Shown here: piece by piece, positions 28,633-38,775 of the stretch
Layout: each line of letters starts with the position of its first letter
Numbering within the stretch: position 1 is the first letter of the stretch
Position numbers and translations under genes: made by a program
Source of the DNA: Martinezella hainanensis
Lineage (GTDB): Bacteria > Pseudomonadota > Alphaproteobacteria > Rhizobiales > Rhizobiaceae
Direction of reading: 5' to 3'
DNA: 64,000 bases
Assembly (NCBI RefSeq): GCF_900094555.1
Contig: NZ_FMAC01000004.1
Location: 496,001-560,000, forward strand
Notes under the pieces: generated by a model
Told to the model about the DNA's origin: nothing
The model's input: the letters and a program-made list of their open reading frames with translations, nothing else
Databases searched by the model: none

Positions 28633-29199
28633 GTGCCCGTGGCAGACACATCCCAGCATGTTTCTGGTGTCGCAGAACGATATGCCTCGTCGCTGTTCGA
28701 ATTGGCCCTCGAAGAGGGTGCCGTACCGGCAGTGACCGCCGATCTCGATCGGTTCCAAGCCATGCTCGACGAAAGCGAAGATCTGAAGCGCTTCGTCCTC
28801 AGCCCGGTCTTTTCGGCTGAAGAGCAGGTCGGTGCGATTGAAGCGCTGGCAAAGAAGGCCGGCTTCGGCGCCTACGTTACCAATTTTCTGAAGCTTGTGG
28901 CCAGCAACCGGCGCCTTTTTGCGCTGCCGGGCATGATCAAGGCTTTCCGCATCATCGCCGCCCAGCATCGCGGCGAGATTTCCGCCGAGGTTACCTCGGC
29001 CCATGCGCTGACCCCGGCGCAGGAAGATGAATTGAAGGCGGCGCTGAAGGGCGTCACCGGCAAGGACGTGGCGATTGCCGTCACCGTCGATCCGTCGATC
29101 CTTGGCGGCCTGATCGTCAAGGTCGGTTCGCGTCAGATCGATACGTCCCTTCGCACTAAACTCTCCACCCTTAAGCTTGCATTGAAAGAGGTCGGCTGA
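28633..29199 (+). CDS. atpH: ATP synthase F1 subunit delta
   Basis: Delta (OSCP-like) subunit linking F1 to the peripheral stalk. The start is a GTG at 28633 ([24 protein letters not shown]), giving 188 residues and supported by CAGGGAA 7 bases upstream. An ATG at 28603 is in frame but adds residues (MVLGLKSGNF) not seen in the family. The C-terminal [23 protein letters not shown] block is diagnostic. Its stop overlaps the atpA start (TGATG). Confidence 0.95.
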   Translation: MPVADTSQHVSGVAERYASSLFELALEEGAVPAVTADLDRFQAMLDESEDLKRFVLSPVFSAEEQVGAIEALAKKAGFGAYVTNFLKLVASNRRLFALPGMIKAFRIIAAQHRGEISAEVTSAHALTPAQEDELKAALKGVTGKDVAIAVTVDPSILGGLIVKVGSRQIDTSLRTKLSTLKLALKEVG

Positions 29200-30728
29200 T
29201 GGATATCCGCGCCGCGGAAATTTCCGCAATTCTGAAAGATCAGATCAAAAACTTCGGCAAGGAAGCTGAAGTCTCCGAAGTCGGCCAGGTTCTCTCCGTC
29301 GGTGACGGTATTGCCCGCGTCTACGGTCTGGACAATGTTCAGGCCGGCGAAATGGTCGAGTTCCCCGGCGGCATCCGCGGCATGGCGCTGAACCTTGAAG
29401 CCGACAACGTCGGTGTCGTTATCTTCGGTTCCGACCGCGACATCAAGGAAGGCGACACCGTCAAGCGCACCGGCGCGATCGTTGACGTTCCGGTTGGTCC
29501 GGAACTGCTCGGCCGCGTTGTTGACGCGCTCGGCAATCCGATCGACGGCAAGGGCCCGATCAACGCGACCCGCCGTTCGCGCGTCGACGTCAAGGCTCCG
29601 GGCATCATTCCGCGCAAGTCGGTTCATGAGCCGATGTCGACCGGCCTCAAGGCCATCGACGCTCTGATCCCGGTTGGCCGCGGCCAGCGCGAGCTGGTCA
29701 TCGGCGACCGCCAGACCGGCAAGACCGCCATCATCCTCGACACGATCCTGAACCAGAAGTCCATTCAGGATAATGGTCCGGACAGCGAAAAGCTCTTTTG
29801 CGTCTACGTCGCCGTCGGCCAGAAGCGCTCGACCGTCGCCCAGTTCGTCAAGGTGCTCGAAGAGCGCGGCGCCCTGAAGTACTCGATCATCGTCGCGGCT
29901 ACCGCTTCCGATCCGGCTCCGATGCAGTTCCTGGCTCCGTTCGCCGGCTGCGCCATGGGCGAATATTTCCGTGACAACGCCCAGCACGCGCTGATCGGCT
30001 ACGACGACCTGTCCAAGCAGGCCGTTGCCTACCGCCAGATGTCGCTGCTGCTGCGCCGCCCGCCGGGCCGCGAAGCTTACCCGGGCGACGTTTTCTACCT
30101 GCACTCGCGTCTCCTCGAGCGCGCCGCAAAGATGAACGACGAGAAGGGTGCTGGTTCGCTCACCGCTCTGCCGGTCATCGAAACGCAGGGTAACGACGTT
30201 TCGGCCTTCATTCCGACCAACGTGATCTCGATCACCGACGGCCAGATCTTCCTCGAAACCGACCTGTTCTACCAGGGTATCCGCCCGGCCGTTAACGTCG
30301 GTCTCTCGGTTTCGCGCGTCGGCTCGTCGGCTCAGATCAAGGCGATGAAGCAGGTTGCAGGCTCGATCAAGGGCGAACTCGCCCAGTATCGCGAAATGGC
30401 CGCCTTCGCCCAGTTCGGTTCCGATCTCGATGCCGCAACGCAGCGCCTGCTCAACCGCGGTGCTCGCCTGACCGAACTCCTGAAGCAGCCGCAGTTCTCG
30501 CCGCTGAAGACGGAAGAACAGGTTGCTGTGATCTTTGCCGGCGTCAACGGCTACCTCGACAAGCTGCCTGTTGCTCAGGTCGGCAAGTTCGAGCACGGCT
30601 TCCTGTCGTACCTCCGCTCGGAAGGCAAGGACATCCTCGACACCATCCGCACCGAAAAGGCCATCAGCGACGCGACGAAGGGCAAGCTCACCGCTGCTCT
30701 CGACAGCTTCGCCAAGTCTTTCGCGTAA
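29199..30728 (+). CDS. atpA: ATP synthase F1 subunit alpha
   Basis: Non-catalytic nucleotide-binding alpha subunit of F1, 509 residues, the usual length. The P-loop [10 protein letters not shown] is near residue 170, and the alpha signature [14 protein letters not shown] lies in the later part of the chain. It starts [16 protein letters not shown], as in rhizobial AtpA, and is translationally coupled to atpH by overlapping stop and start. Codon bias is strong, as expected of a highly expressed gene. Confidence 0.98.
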   Translation: MDIRAAEISAILKDQIKNFGKEAEVSEVGQVLSVGDGIARVYGLDNVQAGEMVEFPGGIRGMALNLEADNVGVVIFGSDRDIKEGDTVKRTGAIVDVPVGPELLGRVVDALGNPIDGKGPINATRRSRVDVKAPGIIPRKSVHEPMSTGLKAIDALIPVGRGQRELVIGDRQTGKTAIILDTILNQKSIQDNGPDSEKLFCVYVAVGQKRSTVAQFVKVLEERGALKYSIIVAATASDPAPMQFLAPFAGCAMGEYFRDNAQHALIGYDDLSKQAVAYRQMSLLLRRPPGREAYPGDVFYLHSRLLERAAKMNDEKGAGSLTALPVIETQGNDVSAFIPTNVISITDGQIFLETDLFYQGIRPAVNVGLSVSRVGSSAQIKAMKQVAGSIKGELAQYREMAAFAQFGSDLDAATQRLLNRGARLTELLKQPQFSPLKTEEQVAVIFAGVNGYLDKLPVAQVGKFEHGFLSYLRSEGKDILDTIRTEKAISDATKGKLTAALDSFAKSFA

Positions 30729-30757
30729 TCGGGCCCAAGCTCTAGGACGGACCAAGG

Positions 30758-31642
30758 ATGCCTTCACTCAAGGATCTGAAAAACCGGATCGCCTCCGTCA
30801 AGGCGACGCAGAAGATCACCAAGGCGATGAAAATGGTCGCCGCGGCGAAGCTTCGGCGTGCGCAGGAGGCGGCCGAGGCCGCCCGGCCTTACTCGCAGCG
30901 CATGGCCGCTGTTCTGGCCAACATCTCGGCTGCCGTCAGCGATGCTGACGGTGCGCCGCTGCTGATGACCGGAACCGGCAAGAGCGATGTGCATCTGCTC
31001 GTCGTCTGCACGGCCGAACGCGGCCTTTGCGGCGGCTTCAACTCGCAGATCTCGCGCTTCGCCCGCGACCATGCCCGCAAGCTTCTGGCCGAAGGCAAGA
31101 CGGTGAAGATCTTCACCGTCGGCAAGAAGGGCTATGACGTACTTCGCCGCGAATACGCATCGCTGATCGTCGAGCGCAAGGAACTGCGCGACGTAAAGCG
31201 TATCGGTTTCGACAATGCCGACGCCATCGGCAAGCGCGTTATCGAAATGTTCGAAGCTGGCGAATTCGACGTTTGCACCCTGTTCTACTCCGAATTCAAG
31301 TCGGTGATCAGCCAGGTGCCGACGGCACAGCAGCTCATTCCGGCTTCGGCTCCTGCCGTCGTCGAAGAAGATGCAGCCCATAAGGGCGCCGTTTATGAAT
31401 ACGAGCCGGATGCGGCTTCGATCCTCGCGGACCTGATCCCGCGCAACATCTCCGTCCAGATCTTCCGCGCGTTGCTCGAAAACGTTGCCGGCGAGATGGG
31501 CGCCAAGATGAGCGCGATGGACAATGCGACGCGCAACGCTGGTGAGATGATCAACAAGCTGACGCTGAACTACAACCGTCAGCGCCAGGCACAGATCACC
31601 AAGGAATTGATTGAAATCATTTCGGGCGCGGAAGCGCTCTGA
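30758..31642 (+). CDS. atpG: ATP synthase F1 subunit gamma
   Basis: Central-stalk gamma subunit, 294 residues. The N-terminal helix [33 protein letters not shown] and the C-terminal [15 protein letters not shown]...[23 protein letters not shown] block are the conserved coiled-coil halves that rotate inside alpha3beta3. Internal [15 protein letters not shown] is typical. It lies 29 bases after atpA and 24 before atpD. Confidence 0.98.
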   Translation: MPSLKDLKNRIASVKATQKITKAMKMVAAAKLRRAQEAAEAARPYSQRMAAVLANISAAVSDADGAPLLMTGTGKSDVHLLVVCTAERGLCGGFNSQISRFARDHARKLLAEGKTVKIFTVGKKGYDVLRREYASLIVERKELRDVKRIGFDNADAIGKRVIEMFEAGEFDVCTLFYSEFKSVISQVPTAQQLIPASAPAVVEEDAAHKGAVYEYEPDAASILADLIPRNISVQIFRALLENVAGEMGAKMSAMDNATRNAGEMINKLTLNYNRQRQAQITKELIEIISGAEAL

Positions 31643-31648
31643 GGTTAG

Positions 31649-33097
<1,449 letters not shown>

Positions 33098-33174
33098 TCA
33101 GGCCAATCCATCGGCGCGCGGCATTGCCCGCGCGCCCTTGCCTTGCGAATAAGACAATCGAGAAGTGACGGGCC

Positions 33175-33582
33175 ATGGCTGACAATTTCAATTTCGAACT
33201 GGTGTCTCCGGAGCGTCTGCTCCTGTCGGAGCAGGTCATCGATGTCGTCATTCCCGCGAGCGAAGGCGAGATGACCGTCATGGCTCATCACGCGCCGACC
33301 ATGACCACCATCAAGCCGGGCGTCGTCAAGGTGCACTCGGCTTCCGGCAAGAAGCAGGATTACGTCGTATTCGGCGGCTTCGCCGACATCCTGCCGACCG
33401 GCTGCACGCTGCTCGCCGAATCCGCCGTTCCGGTCGAGGACATGAGCCGCGACGAGCTGGACCGCCGCATCAATGCCGCCAAGGCGGAGCTTGAAGATGC
33501 CGAGCATCACGAACACAAGTCGCGCCTGGAGCACTTCATCATGGAACTCTCGCACCTGCGCGGCTCTATCCCGCAGGATTGA
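33175..33582 (+). CDS. atpC: ATP synthase F1 subunit epsilon
   Basis: Epsilon subunit, 135 residues, which regulates F1 and contacts the c-ring. The N-terminal beta-barrel (FNFELVSPERLLLS...VVIPASEGEMTVMAHHAPTMTTIKPG) is followed by a helical C-terminus (RDELDRRINAAKAELEDAEH). It is the last gene of the F1 operon. The F0 genes are not in this window, consistent with the separate F0 cluster of alphaproteobacteria. Confidence 0.97.
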   Translation: MADNFNFELVSPERLLLSEQVIDVVIPASEGEMTVMAHHAPTMTTIKPGVVKVHSASGKKQDYVVFGGFADILPTGCTLLAESAVPVEDMSRDELDRRINAAKAELEDAEHHEHKSRLEHFIMELSHLRGSIPQD

Positions 33583-33610
33583 TGCGATCCAAACATTGAT
33601 GACTGAGATT

Positions 33611-33633
33611 AAAGCGGTCCTTTGGGCCGCTTT
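33611..33633 (+). terminator. Intrinsic terminator of the atp operon
   Basis: AAAGCGGTCC-TTT-GGGCCGCTTT forms a 10-bp stem with one G-T wobble and a 3-base loop, followed by further T residues. It lies 29 bases after the atpC stop. Confidence 0.9.
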
Positions 33634-33647
33634 TTCGTTGGAAGGCC

Positions 33648-33815
33648 AGGGGCCATCCTCGCCCTTTGAGGCTTCGCGCCTCAGGGTGAGGGTGGAGTTG
33701 ATCCGGTTCTCGATACGGTTTACCCCCGTCTTAGCGGCGGCACGAGAAGATCAGCCCTCATGGTGAGGTGGCGCGTAAGCGTCCTCGAACCACGAGGGCG
33801 GATGGCGGGTGACGG
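33648..33815 (+). repeat. RIME-like repeat of a second family, copy 1
   Basis: Sequence of the type CTCGCCCTTTGAGGC...CTCAGGGTGAGG...AGCCCTCATGGTGAGG...TCGAACCACGAGGGCGG. The reverse complement of 56912-57068 aligns along its length (GCTCAGGGTGAGG.TGGAGT, GAGAAGA.CAGCCCTCATGGTG, TCGAACCACGAGGGCGG). It contains several short palindromes, such as GAGGCttcGCGCCTC. It fills most of the gap between the atp terminator and the LysR gene. Confidence 0.8.
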
Positions 33816-33882
33816 CAATCCCTTCAAATCTCCAACGTCCCACGGCCGCTATAGCGAGACGATTCCTCCCCGCGAAATCGTA

Positions 33883-34788
33883 TCAGACCTGTTGCCCATC
33901 CAGCAGAAACCGGTGCAGTTGCGCCGCCTCTGGGGAAAGTGCGCGGAAGCGCGGGGCGCCGAGATAGTATCCGAAGCCGCTTTCCACGCGATCGTTGCCG
34001 ACGGTGACGAGCGCGCCGGACTGCAGGTACTCCTCGATAAGCCCGAGACTGCCGAGCGCTATGCCTTCGCCCCTGAGGGCTGCTTCCACTGCCATGATAT
34101 AGGTGGAGAAAGACAGGCGCGGTCTCGGCAGCTTGCCCTTCAAGGGGTCCCCGATGCGGCCGAACCATTGGCGGAAGCTGATCCAGTGAGCGTTGGCGCG
34201 CTCGTAGTCGATGAGATCGAGCCCGGCGATATCGACTGCCGTCAGCGCCTGCGGGTCAAGGCCACGAACTGACAGGTAGTCCGGCGAGGCGATCGGCACC
34301 AGCACTTCCTTCAAAAGCGGCGTCAGGCTCCAGCGCGGATGTTCGCCGGTGGAATAGATGATGATGAGATCGTTGTTTTCCGAGGCGAGTTCGGAATGGA
34401 CGTCCGTCGTCAGCAGGCGCACGGAGATGCCGGGGCTCTCCTTGCCGAAATCCCTGAGCCGCTGCCCGAGCCAGAGATGGGAGATCGAGCCGCTTGCGGC
34501 AATCGAGATGATCTCGCCTGTGCCGGTGCGAAAGGGTTCCAGGCTCTCTTCCAGATATTCCAGCGTGGCGCGCACGCGCTGGAACAGCCGCTCGCCATCC
34601 GGCGTCAGCGCCAGGTTCCGGCCGCGTCGGGTAAAGAGGGTTGCGCCGAGGTGATCTTCCAGCCCCTTGATGCGGCGGCTGACGGCGGCCTGGGTGATAT
34701 TCAGCTCGCGGCCGGCTCGGGAAAAATTCATGGCGCGCGCGGCCGCGTCGAACACGCGGAAGGCTTCCAGCGGTATTTTCTCCAGCAT
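33883..34788 (-). CDS. LysR-family transcriptional regulator (GcvA-like)
   Basis: A 301-residue LysR regulator. The winged HTH at residues 1-65 contains LEAFRVFDAAARAMNFSRAGRELNITQAAVSRRIKGLEDHLGATLF, followed by a periplasmic-binding-like effector domain. SISHLWLGQRLRDF is typical of the GcvA branch. It is divergent from the ADH/ALDH/enolase-family operon, with 117 bases between starts, and probably activates it in response to the pathway substrate. The effector is unknown. Confidence 0.95.
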   Translation of the reverse strand: MLEKIPLEAFRVFDAAARAMNFSRAGRELNITQAAVSRRIKGLEDHLGATLFTRRGRNLALTPDGERLFQRVRATLEYLEESLEPFRTGTGEIISIAASGSISHLWLGQRLRDFGKESPGISVRLLTTDVHSELASENNDLIIIYSTGEHPRWSLTPLLKEVLVPIASPDYLSVRGLDPQALTAVDIAGLDLIDYERANAHWISFRQWFGRIGDPLKGKLPRPRLSFSTYIMAVEAALRGEGIALGSLGLIEEYLQSGALVTVGNDRVESGFGYYLGAPRFRALSPEAAQLHRFLLDGQQV

Positions 34789-34802
34789 TGGCTCTCCATA
34801 AC

Positions 34803-34850
34803 TTCAGATCATCAATATTCCCGATAATTGCCCGGATTTGAAGATCTGAA
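34803..34850. promoter_or_regulatory. Inverted repeat in the LysR/ADH divergent region
   Basis: TTCAGATC (34803-34810) and GATCTGAA (34843-34850) are perfect inverted copies 32 bases apart. The right half extends to TTTGAAGATCTGAAAT. LysR regulators commonly bind dyads in such divergent gaps, so this is a candidate site. Confidence 0.45.
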
Positions 34851-34905
34851 ATTGTGATGCAGGATCGCGGGCATCAAATCAGCCGCTTTTCCAAGGTGAT
34901 CTCGC

Positions 34906-36051
34906 GTGTCCTTTTCCATTTCCGCCATTCCTGACATTCATTTCGGCGACGGAGCTCTCTCCGGCCTTCCCGCGGCGGTCAAATCCTTCGATGGCGTTGG
35001 CACGGTTTTGCTTGTCATCGATGCCTTCCTGGCGCAGTCCGGTCTTGCCGCCAAGATCAGCGCCGATCTTGGCGAAGCGGGCGTGAAGACGCAGGTCTTT
35101 TCCGATTTTGCCGGCGAGCCGAAGCTCGCGCATCTGCATGCGGCAATCGCGGCGGGAAAGGGTGCCGACATGGTGATCGGCGTCGGCGGCGGTTCTGCCC
35201 TCGATATCGGCAAGATCGTCGCCTGCTGCATCGCCTCTGGTGAGGACCCGATGCATTATGCGCTGGCCGCCAACCCGCTGCCGAAGAATCCGCTGAAGAA
35301 GATCATGATCCCGACCACGGCCGGCACGGGTTCGGAGACATCGGCGACGAATATTTTCGCCGGCCCCGAGGGCAAGAAGCTCTGGATCTGGGGACCGGAG
35401 ACGAAGGCCGATCTCGTCATCCTCGATCCGGCGCTGACGAAGACCTTGCCCGCAAATCTCACGGCATGGTGCGGCCTCGATGCCTTCATCCATGCCTTCG
35501 AAGCGGCAACCAACCGCAACACGCATCGCGGTGCGCAGTTCTATGCGCATCAGGCCCTTCGGCTGCTGACCGGTGCGCTGGAAACGACGGTGAAGCAGCC
35601 CGATGATATGGCCGCCCGCGGCGATGTGCTGCTCGGCTCCTGTTTCGGCGGCATTGCCATCGACAATTGCGGTACGGCGATCGCCCACAATGTCAGCCAT
35701 GCGCTGGCGGGCCTTGCACCCGTTCATCATGGTCTTGCCACTGCGCTCGGCTTCGAGCTGACGCTTCCGTGGCTCGTTGAGGCAAATACGTCAGACCTCA
35801 ATGCCGCAGCCAAGGCTTGCGGTGTCGATAGTGCGGCTGAGCTTCCCGCTTTCATCTCCGACTGGATGGACCGTTGCGGCATCGTCCGCGCTCTGCCCGC
35901 GGCCTTCAAGCCATTCGATGAAGCCGATCTCGCCCGTGAAATGCGGGCGCCGGAAAACCAGCCCATGCGGCGCTCGACGATCCGCGACGTGACGGATGCC
36001 GATATCGACCGCTTTGCCGCTGCCGTCATGGTGCTGCCGAAAGGAATCTGA
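34906..36051 (+). CDS. Iron-containing alcohol dehydrogenase
   Basis: A group III metal-dependent alcohol dehydrogenase of 381 residues, starting at a GTG with AAGGTGAT upstream. The nucleotide-binding GVGGGSALDIGK is near residue 90, TTAGTGSETSAT near 140, and the metal-binding histidines lie in AFIHAFEA and APVHHGLATALG. It is the first gene of a three-gene operon. Together with the next gene it could oxidise an alcohol to the aldehyde and then the acid. The substrate is not known. Confidence 0.93.
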   Translation: MSFSISAIPDIHFGDGALSGLPAAVKSFDGVGTVLLVIDAFLAQSGLAAKISADLGEAGVKTQVFSDFAGEPKLAHLHAAIAAGKGADMVIGVGGGSALDIGKIVACCIASGEDPMHYALAANPLPKNPLKKIMIPTTAGTGSETSATNIFAGPEGKKLWIWGPETKADLVILDPALTKTLPANLTAWCGLDAFIHAFEAATNRNTHRGAQFYAHQALRLLTGALETTVKQPDDMAARGDVLLGSCFGGIAIDNCGTAIAHNVSHALAGLAPVHHGLATALGFELTLPWLVEANTSDLNAAAKACGVDSAAELPAFISDWMDRCGIVRALPAAFKPFDEADLAREMRAPENQPMRRSTIRDVTDADIDRFAAAVMVLPKGI

Positions 36052-36052
36052 G

Positions 36053-37552
36053 ATGACCAAGAATTACACGCGCGACTATTGGGAAAGCGTTCTTTCGGGC
36101 CTCAAGCCCGAAGGACGTCATTTCATCGATGGCGCCCATCGCGCGGCCGCATCTGGCGAGACTTTCACCCGTATCCGGCCGATGGACGGCAAGCCCGGCG
36201 CTGATCTTGCGCGCGGCAATGCCGCCGATGTCGATGCTGCGGTCGCCTCTGCCCGCGCTGCCTTCGAAAGCGGTGTCTGGCGCAAGAAGGAGCCGCTGGA
36301 AAAGAAGAAGATCATGCTGAAATGGGCCGATCTCATTCGTGCCCATGGTGATGAACTGGCCATGCTCGAGACGATCGATGTTGGCAAGCCGGTCATGGCG
36401 TCGCTTGGTGTCGACGTGCGTCTCTGCGCCGACGGTATCCAGTTCTACGGCGAAGTGATCGACAAGATGTATGACGAGATCGCGCCGACCGGCCCGAATG
36501 CCCGCGCATTGGTCCGTAAAGTGCCGCTCGGCGTCATCGGGGCGATCACGCCCTGGAATTATCCGATGATCATCGATGCCTGGAAGCTCGGGCCGGCGAT
36601 CGCGGCTGGCAACTCCGTCGTGCTGAAGCCGGCCGAGCAGTCCTCGCTTTCGGCGATCCGTCTTGCCGAGCTGGCGATCGAAGCAGGCCTGCCGGCGGGT
36701 GTCTTCAATGTGGTGACGGGCTACGGTGAAGAGACCGGCAAGCCGCTGGCGCTGCACATGGATGTGGACATGATCGCGTTTACCGGCTCCACCGAAGTCG
36801 GCAAGCTGATCATGAGCTATGCGGCGCAATCGAACGTCAAGCGCGTGGCACTGGAACTTGGCGGCAAGTCGCCGCTGGTCGTCTTCGAAGATGCCGACCT
36901 CGATGCCGCGGCCGTCGCGGCCGCCTGGGGCTGCTTCTACAATTCCGGCGAGACCTGCCATGCCTCGACACGCCTGATCGTGCAGCGCTCTGTGCAGGAC
37001 AGGCTGATCGAGAAGATCGAGGCCGTGACCCGCTCCGATATCGCGCTCAAGCATCCGCTCGATCCTTCGGCGCAGATCGGCGCGCTGATCGAGGAAGAGC
37101 ACATGAACAAGGTGCTGGCGATGATCGCGGCTGGCGAGAAGGAAGGCGCGCGCCGTGCCTTCGGCGCCGAGCGCGTCCTGAGCGAAACCGGCGGCTATTA
37201 TGTGTCGCCGGGCGTCTTCGTCGACATGACCAATGATATGAGCCTGGCGCGGCAGGAAATCTTCGGTCCGGTGCTGGCAGCCATACCCTTCGACACTGAA
37301 GAGGAAGCGCTAGAGATTGCCAACGACACGATCTACGGGTTGGCCGGCGCCGTCTTTACCAAGGACATGAACCGGGCTCACCGCTTTTCCGAAGAGATCC
37401 ATGCGGGTACGGTGTGGATCAACACCTATGACATGTCCAACTTCGCGACTCCGTTCGGCGGCTTCAAGCAGTCCGGTTTCGGCCGCGACCGTTCGGTGCA
37501 TGCGATCGACAAATACTGCGATTACAAGACGATCTGGCAGCAGTTCGGCTGA
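36053..37552 (+). CDS. Aldehyde dehydrogenase (NAD(P)-dependent)
   Basis: An ALDH-superfamily enzyme of 499 residues starting MTKNYTRDYWES, one base after the ADH stop and preceded by AAAGGAAT. It has the ITPWNYPM motif, the cofactor loop FTGSTEVGKLI, the catalytic Glu in LELGGKSPLVVFEDAD and the catalytic Cys in FYNSGETCHASTRL. It most resembles the betaine/gamma-aminobutyraldehyde dehydrogenase branch (PuuC/BetB-like). It probably acts on the aldehyde made by the neighbouring ADH. Confidence 0.95.
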   Translation: MTKNYTRDYWESVLSGLKPEGRHFIDGAHRAAASGETFTRIRPMDGKPGADLARGNAADVDAAVASARAAFESGVWRKKEPLEKKKIMLKWADLIRAHGDELAMLETIDVGKPVMASLGVDVRLCADGIQFYGEVIDKMYDEIAPTGPNARALVRKVPLGVIGAITPWNYPMIIDAWKLGPAIAAGNSVVLKPAEQSSLSAIRLAELAIEAGLPAGVFNVVTGYGEETGKPLALHMDVDMIAFTGSTEVGKLIMSYAAQSNVKRVALELGGKSPLVVFEDADLDAAAVAAAWGCFYNSGETCHASTRLIVQRSVQDRLIEKIEAVTRSDIALKHPLDPSAQIGALIEEEHMNKVLAMIAAGEKEGARRAFGAERVLSETGGYYVSPGVFVDMTNDMSLARQEIFGPVLAAIPFDTEEEALEIANDTIYGLAGAVFTKDMNRAHRFSEEIHAGTVWINTYDMSNFATPFGGFKQSGFGRDRSVHAIDKYCDYKTIWQQFG

Positions 37553-37565
37553 GAGATCGATATCG

Positions 37566-37591
37566 GCATGATCCTTTTCGAAGGATCATGC
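37566..37591 (+). repeat. Intercistronic perfect hairpin with TTCG loop
   Basis: Arms GCATGATCCTT and AAGGATCATGC (11 bp, perfect) enclose a TTCG tetraloop, a very stable RNA hairpin. It sits between the ALDH and enolase-family genes, leaving an AAGGGGAG ribosome site free downstream. The arms resemble the CATGAT ends of the mosaic repeats, so it may be a minimal repeat remnant that now affects mRNA stability. Confidence 0.7.
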
Positions 37592-37614
37592 CCGGAGGAT
37601 TAAGGGGAGCCACA

Positions 37615-38736
37615 ATGAGCAAGATCGTTTCCATCGAAATCACCCATCATCGCCTGCCGCTCGATCCGGCGTTCAAGGCGAGTTGGGATGGGCGCCCGCG
37701 TCGGCATTTCGATGCGACCATCGTGCGGGTCCGGGATGATGGGGGTCGCGAAGGCATCGGCTCCGGCGACCTGATGAAGGGGTTCGAGGGGCACGAGGAT
37801 CTGTTCATCGGGCAGGATCCGCGGCACCTCGAGCGTCACTATGAAGTCCTGTCGCACATCAACTTCCACTACGGCCGCTGCTGGCCGATGGATTTGGCGC
37901 TGTGGGACCTTTCCGGCAAGATCACCGGCGAGCCGGTCTGGCGGATGCTTGGCGGCCGCGCTAGCCGTGTGCGACTCTATGCTTCCTCCGGCGTGCTGCG
38001 CGAGCCGGCGGCCATGGCCGAACAGGCCGAGCGCTATATCGACGAAGGCTTCCCGGCCATGAAGGTACGCTTTTCCTCGTCTTCGGGCGGGCGCGGTGGC
38101 TGGCGCGAGGACGTCAAGGCGCTGGAAGCGATCCGCGCCCGCGTCGGCGACCGGCTGGAGCTGATGGTCGACTGCAATCAGGGTTGGCGCATGCCCTGGG
38201 ATACGACCCTGCCATGGACCTTCAAGGATGCCCTGACCGTTGCCAAGGAGCTGGAGCGGCTCGGCGTCTACTGGATGGAAGAGCCGCTTCACCGCTCCGA
38301 CCGCAAGGGCATGAAGGAGTTGAAGCAGGCAACGTCGGTGCGCATCGTCGGCGGCGAGATGACGCGCGAGCTCTACGAGTTCCGCGATATCATCGAGGAG
38401 CGTGCCTTCGATGTCATCCAGCCCGATGTCGCGCTCGTTGGCGGTATCACCGGGTGCCGTCGGCTGGCCTATCAGGCGCGCGAGGCGGGCGTGCAGTTCA
38501 CGCCGCATTCCTGGACAAACGGTATCGGTGTGCTGGCCAATGCGCATCTGACGGCCGGTGTTGCCGACGCAGCCTGGCTCGAATACCCCTATGACAATCC
38601 GGAGTGGAGCGAAGCCCGCCGCGATTATCCGATGGCCTCGCCGCTCAAGCACGATGCCGGCTGGCTCGATCTCGGCACCGCTCCGGGCCTCGGCATCGTT
38701 CTCGACGAAGAGCGCCTGAAGGCGACGCGCATCTAA
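37615..38736 (+). CDS. Mandelate racemase/muconate lactonizing-family (enolase superfamily) enzyme
   Basis: A 373-residue enzyme from the ATG at 37615 with AAGGGGAGCCACA upstream. It has the N-terminal capping domain and the C-terminal barrel with metal-ligand motifs VDCNQGW (Asp), MEEPL (Glu) and GGEM (Glu), plus TPHSW with the catalytic His. The usual KxK acid/base motif reads MKVRF (KxR), as in sugar-acid dehydratases and MR-type enzymes. It probably dehydrates or epimerises an acid derived from the pathway of the two upstream genes. The exact substrate is unknown. Confidence 0.9.
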   Translation: MSKIVSIEITHHRLPLDPAFKASWDGRPRRHFDATIVRVRDDGGREGIGSGDLMKGFEGHEDLFIGQDPRHLERHYEVLSHINFHYGRCWPMDLALWDLSGKITGEPVWRMLGGRASRVRLYASSGVLREPAAMAEQAERYIDEGFPAMKVRFSSSSGGRGGWREDVKALEAIRARVGDRLELMVDCNQGWRMPWDTTLPWTFKDALTVAKELERLGVYWMEEPLHRSDRKGMKELKQATSVRIVGGEMTRELYEFRDIIEERAFDVIQPDVALVGGITGCRRLAYQAREAGVQFTPHSWTNGIGVLANAHLTAGVADAAWLEYPYDNPEWSEARRDYPMASPLKHDAGWLDLGTAPGLGIVLDEERLKATRI

Positions 38737-38775
38737 TGAACCCTTCGCGATCTTCCGTGGGATAGTACCGACCCG

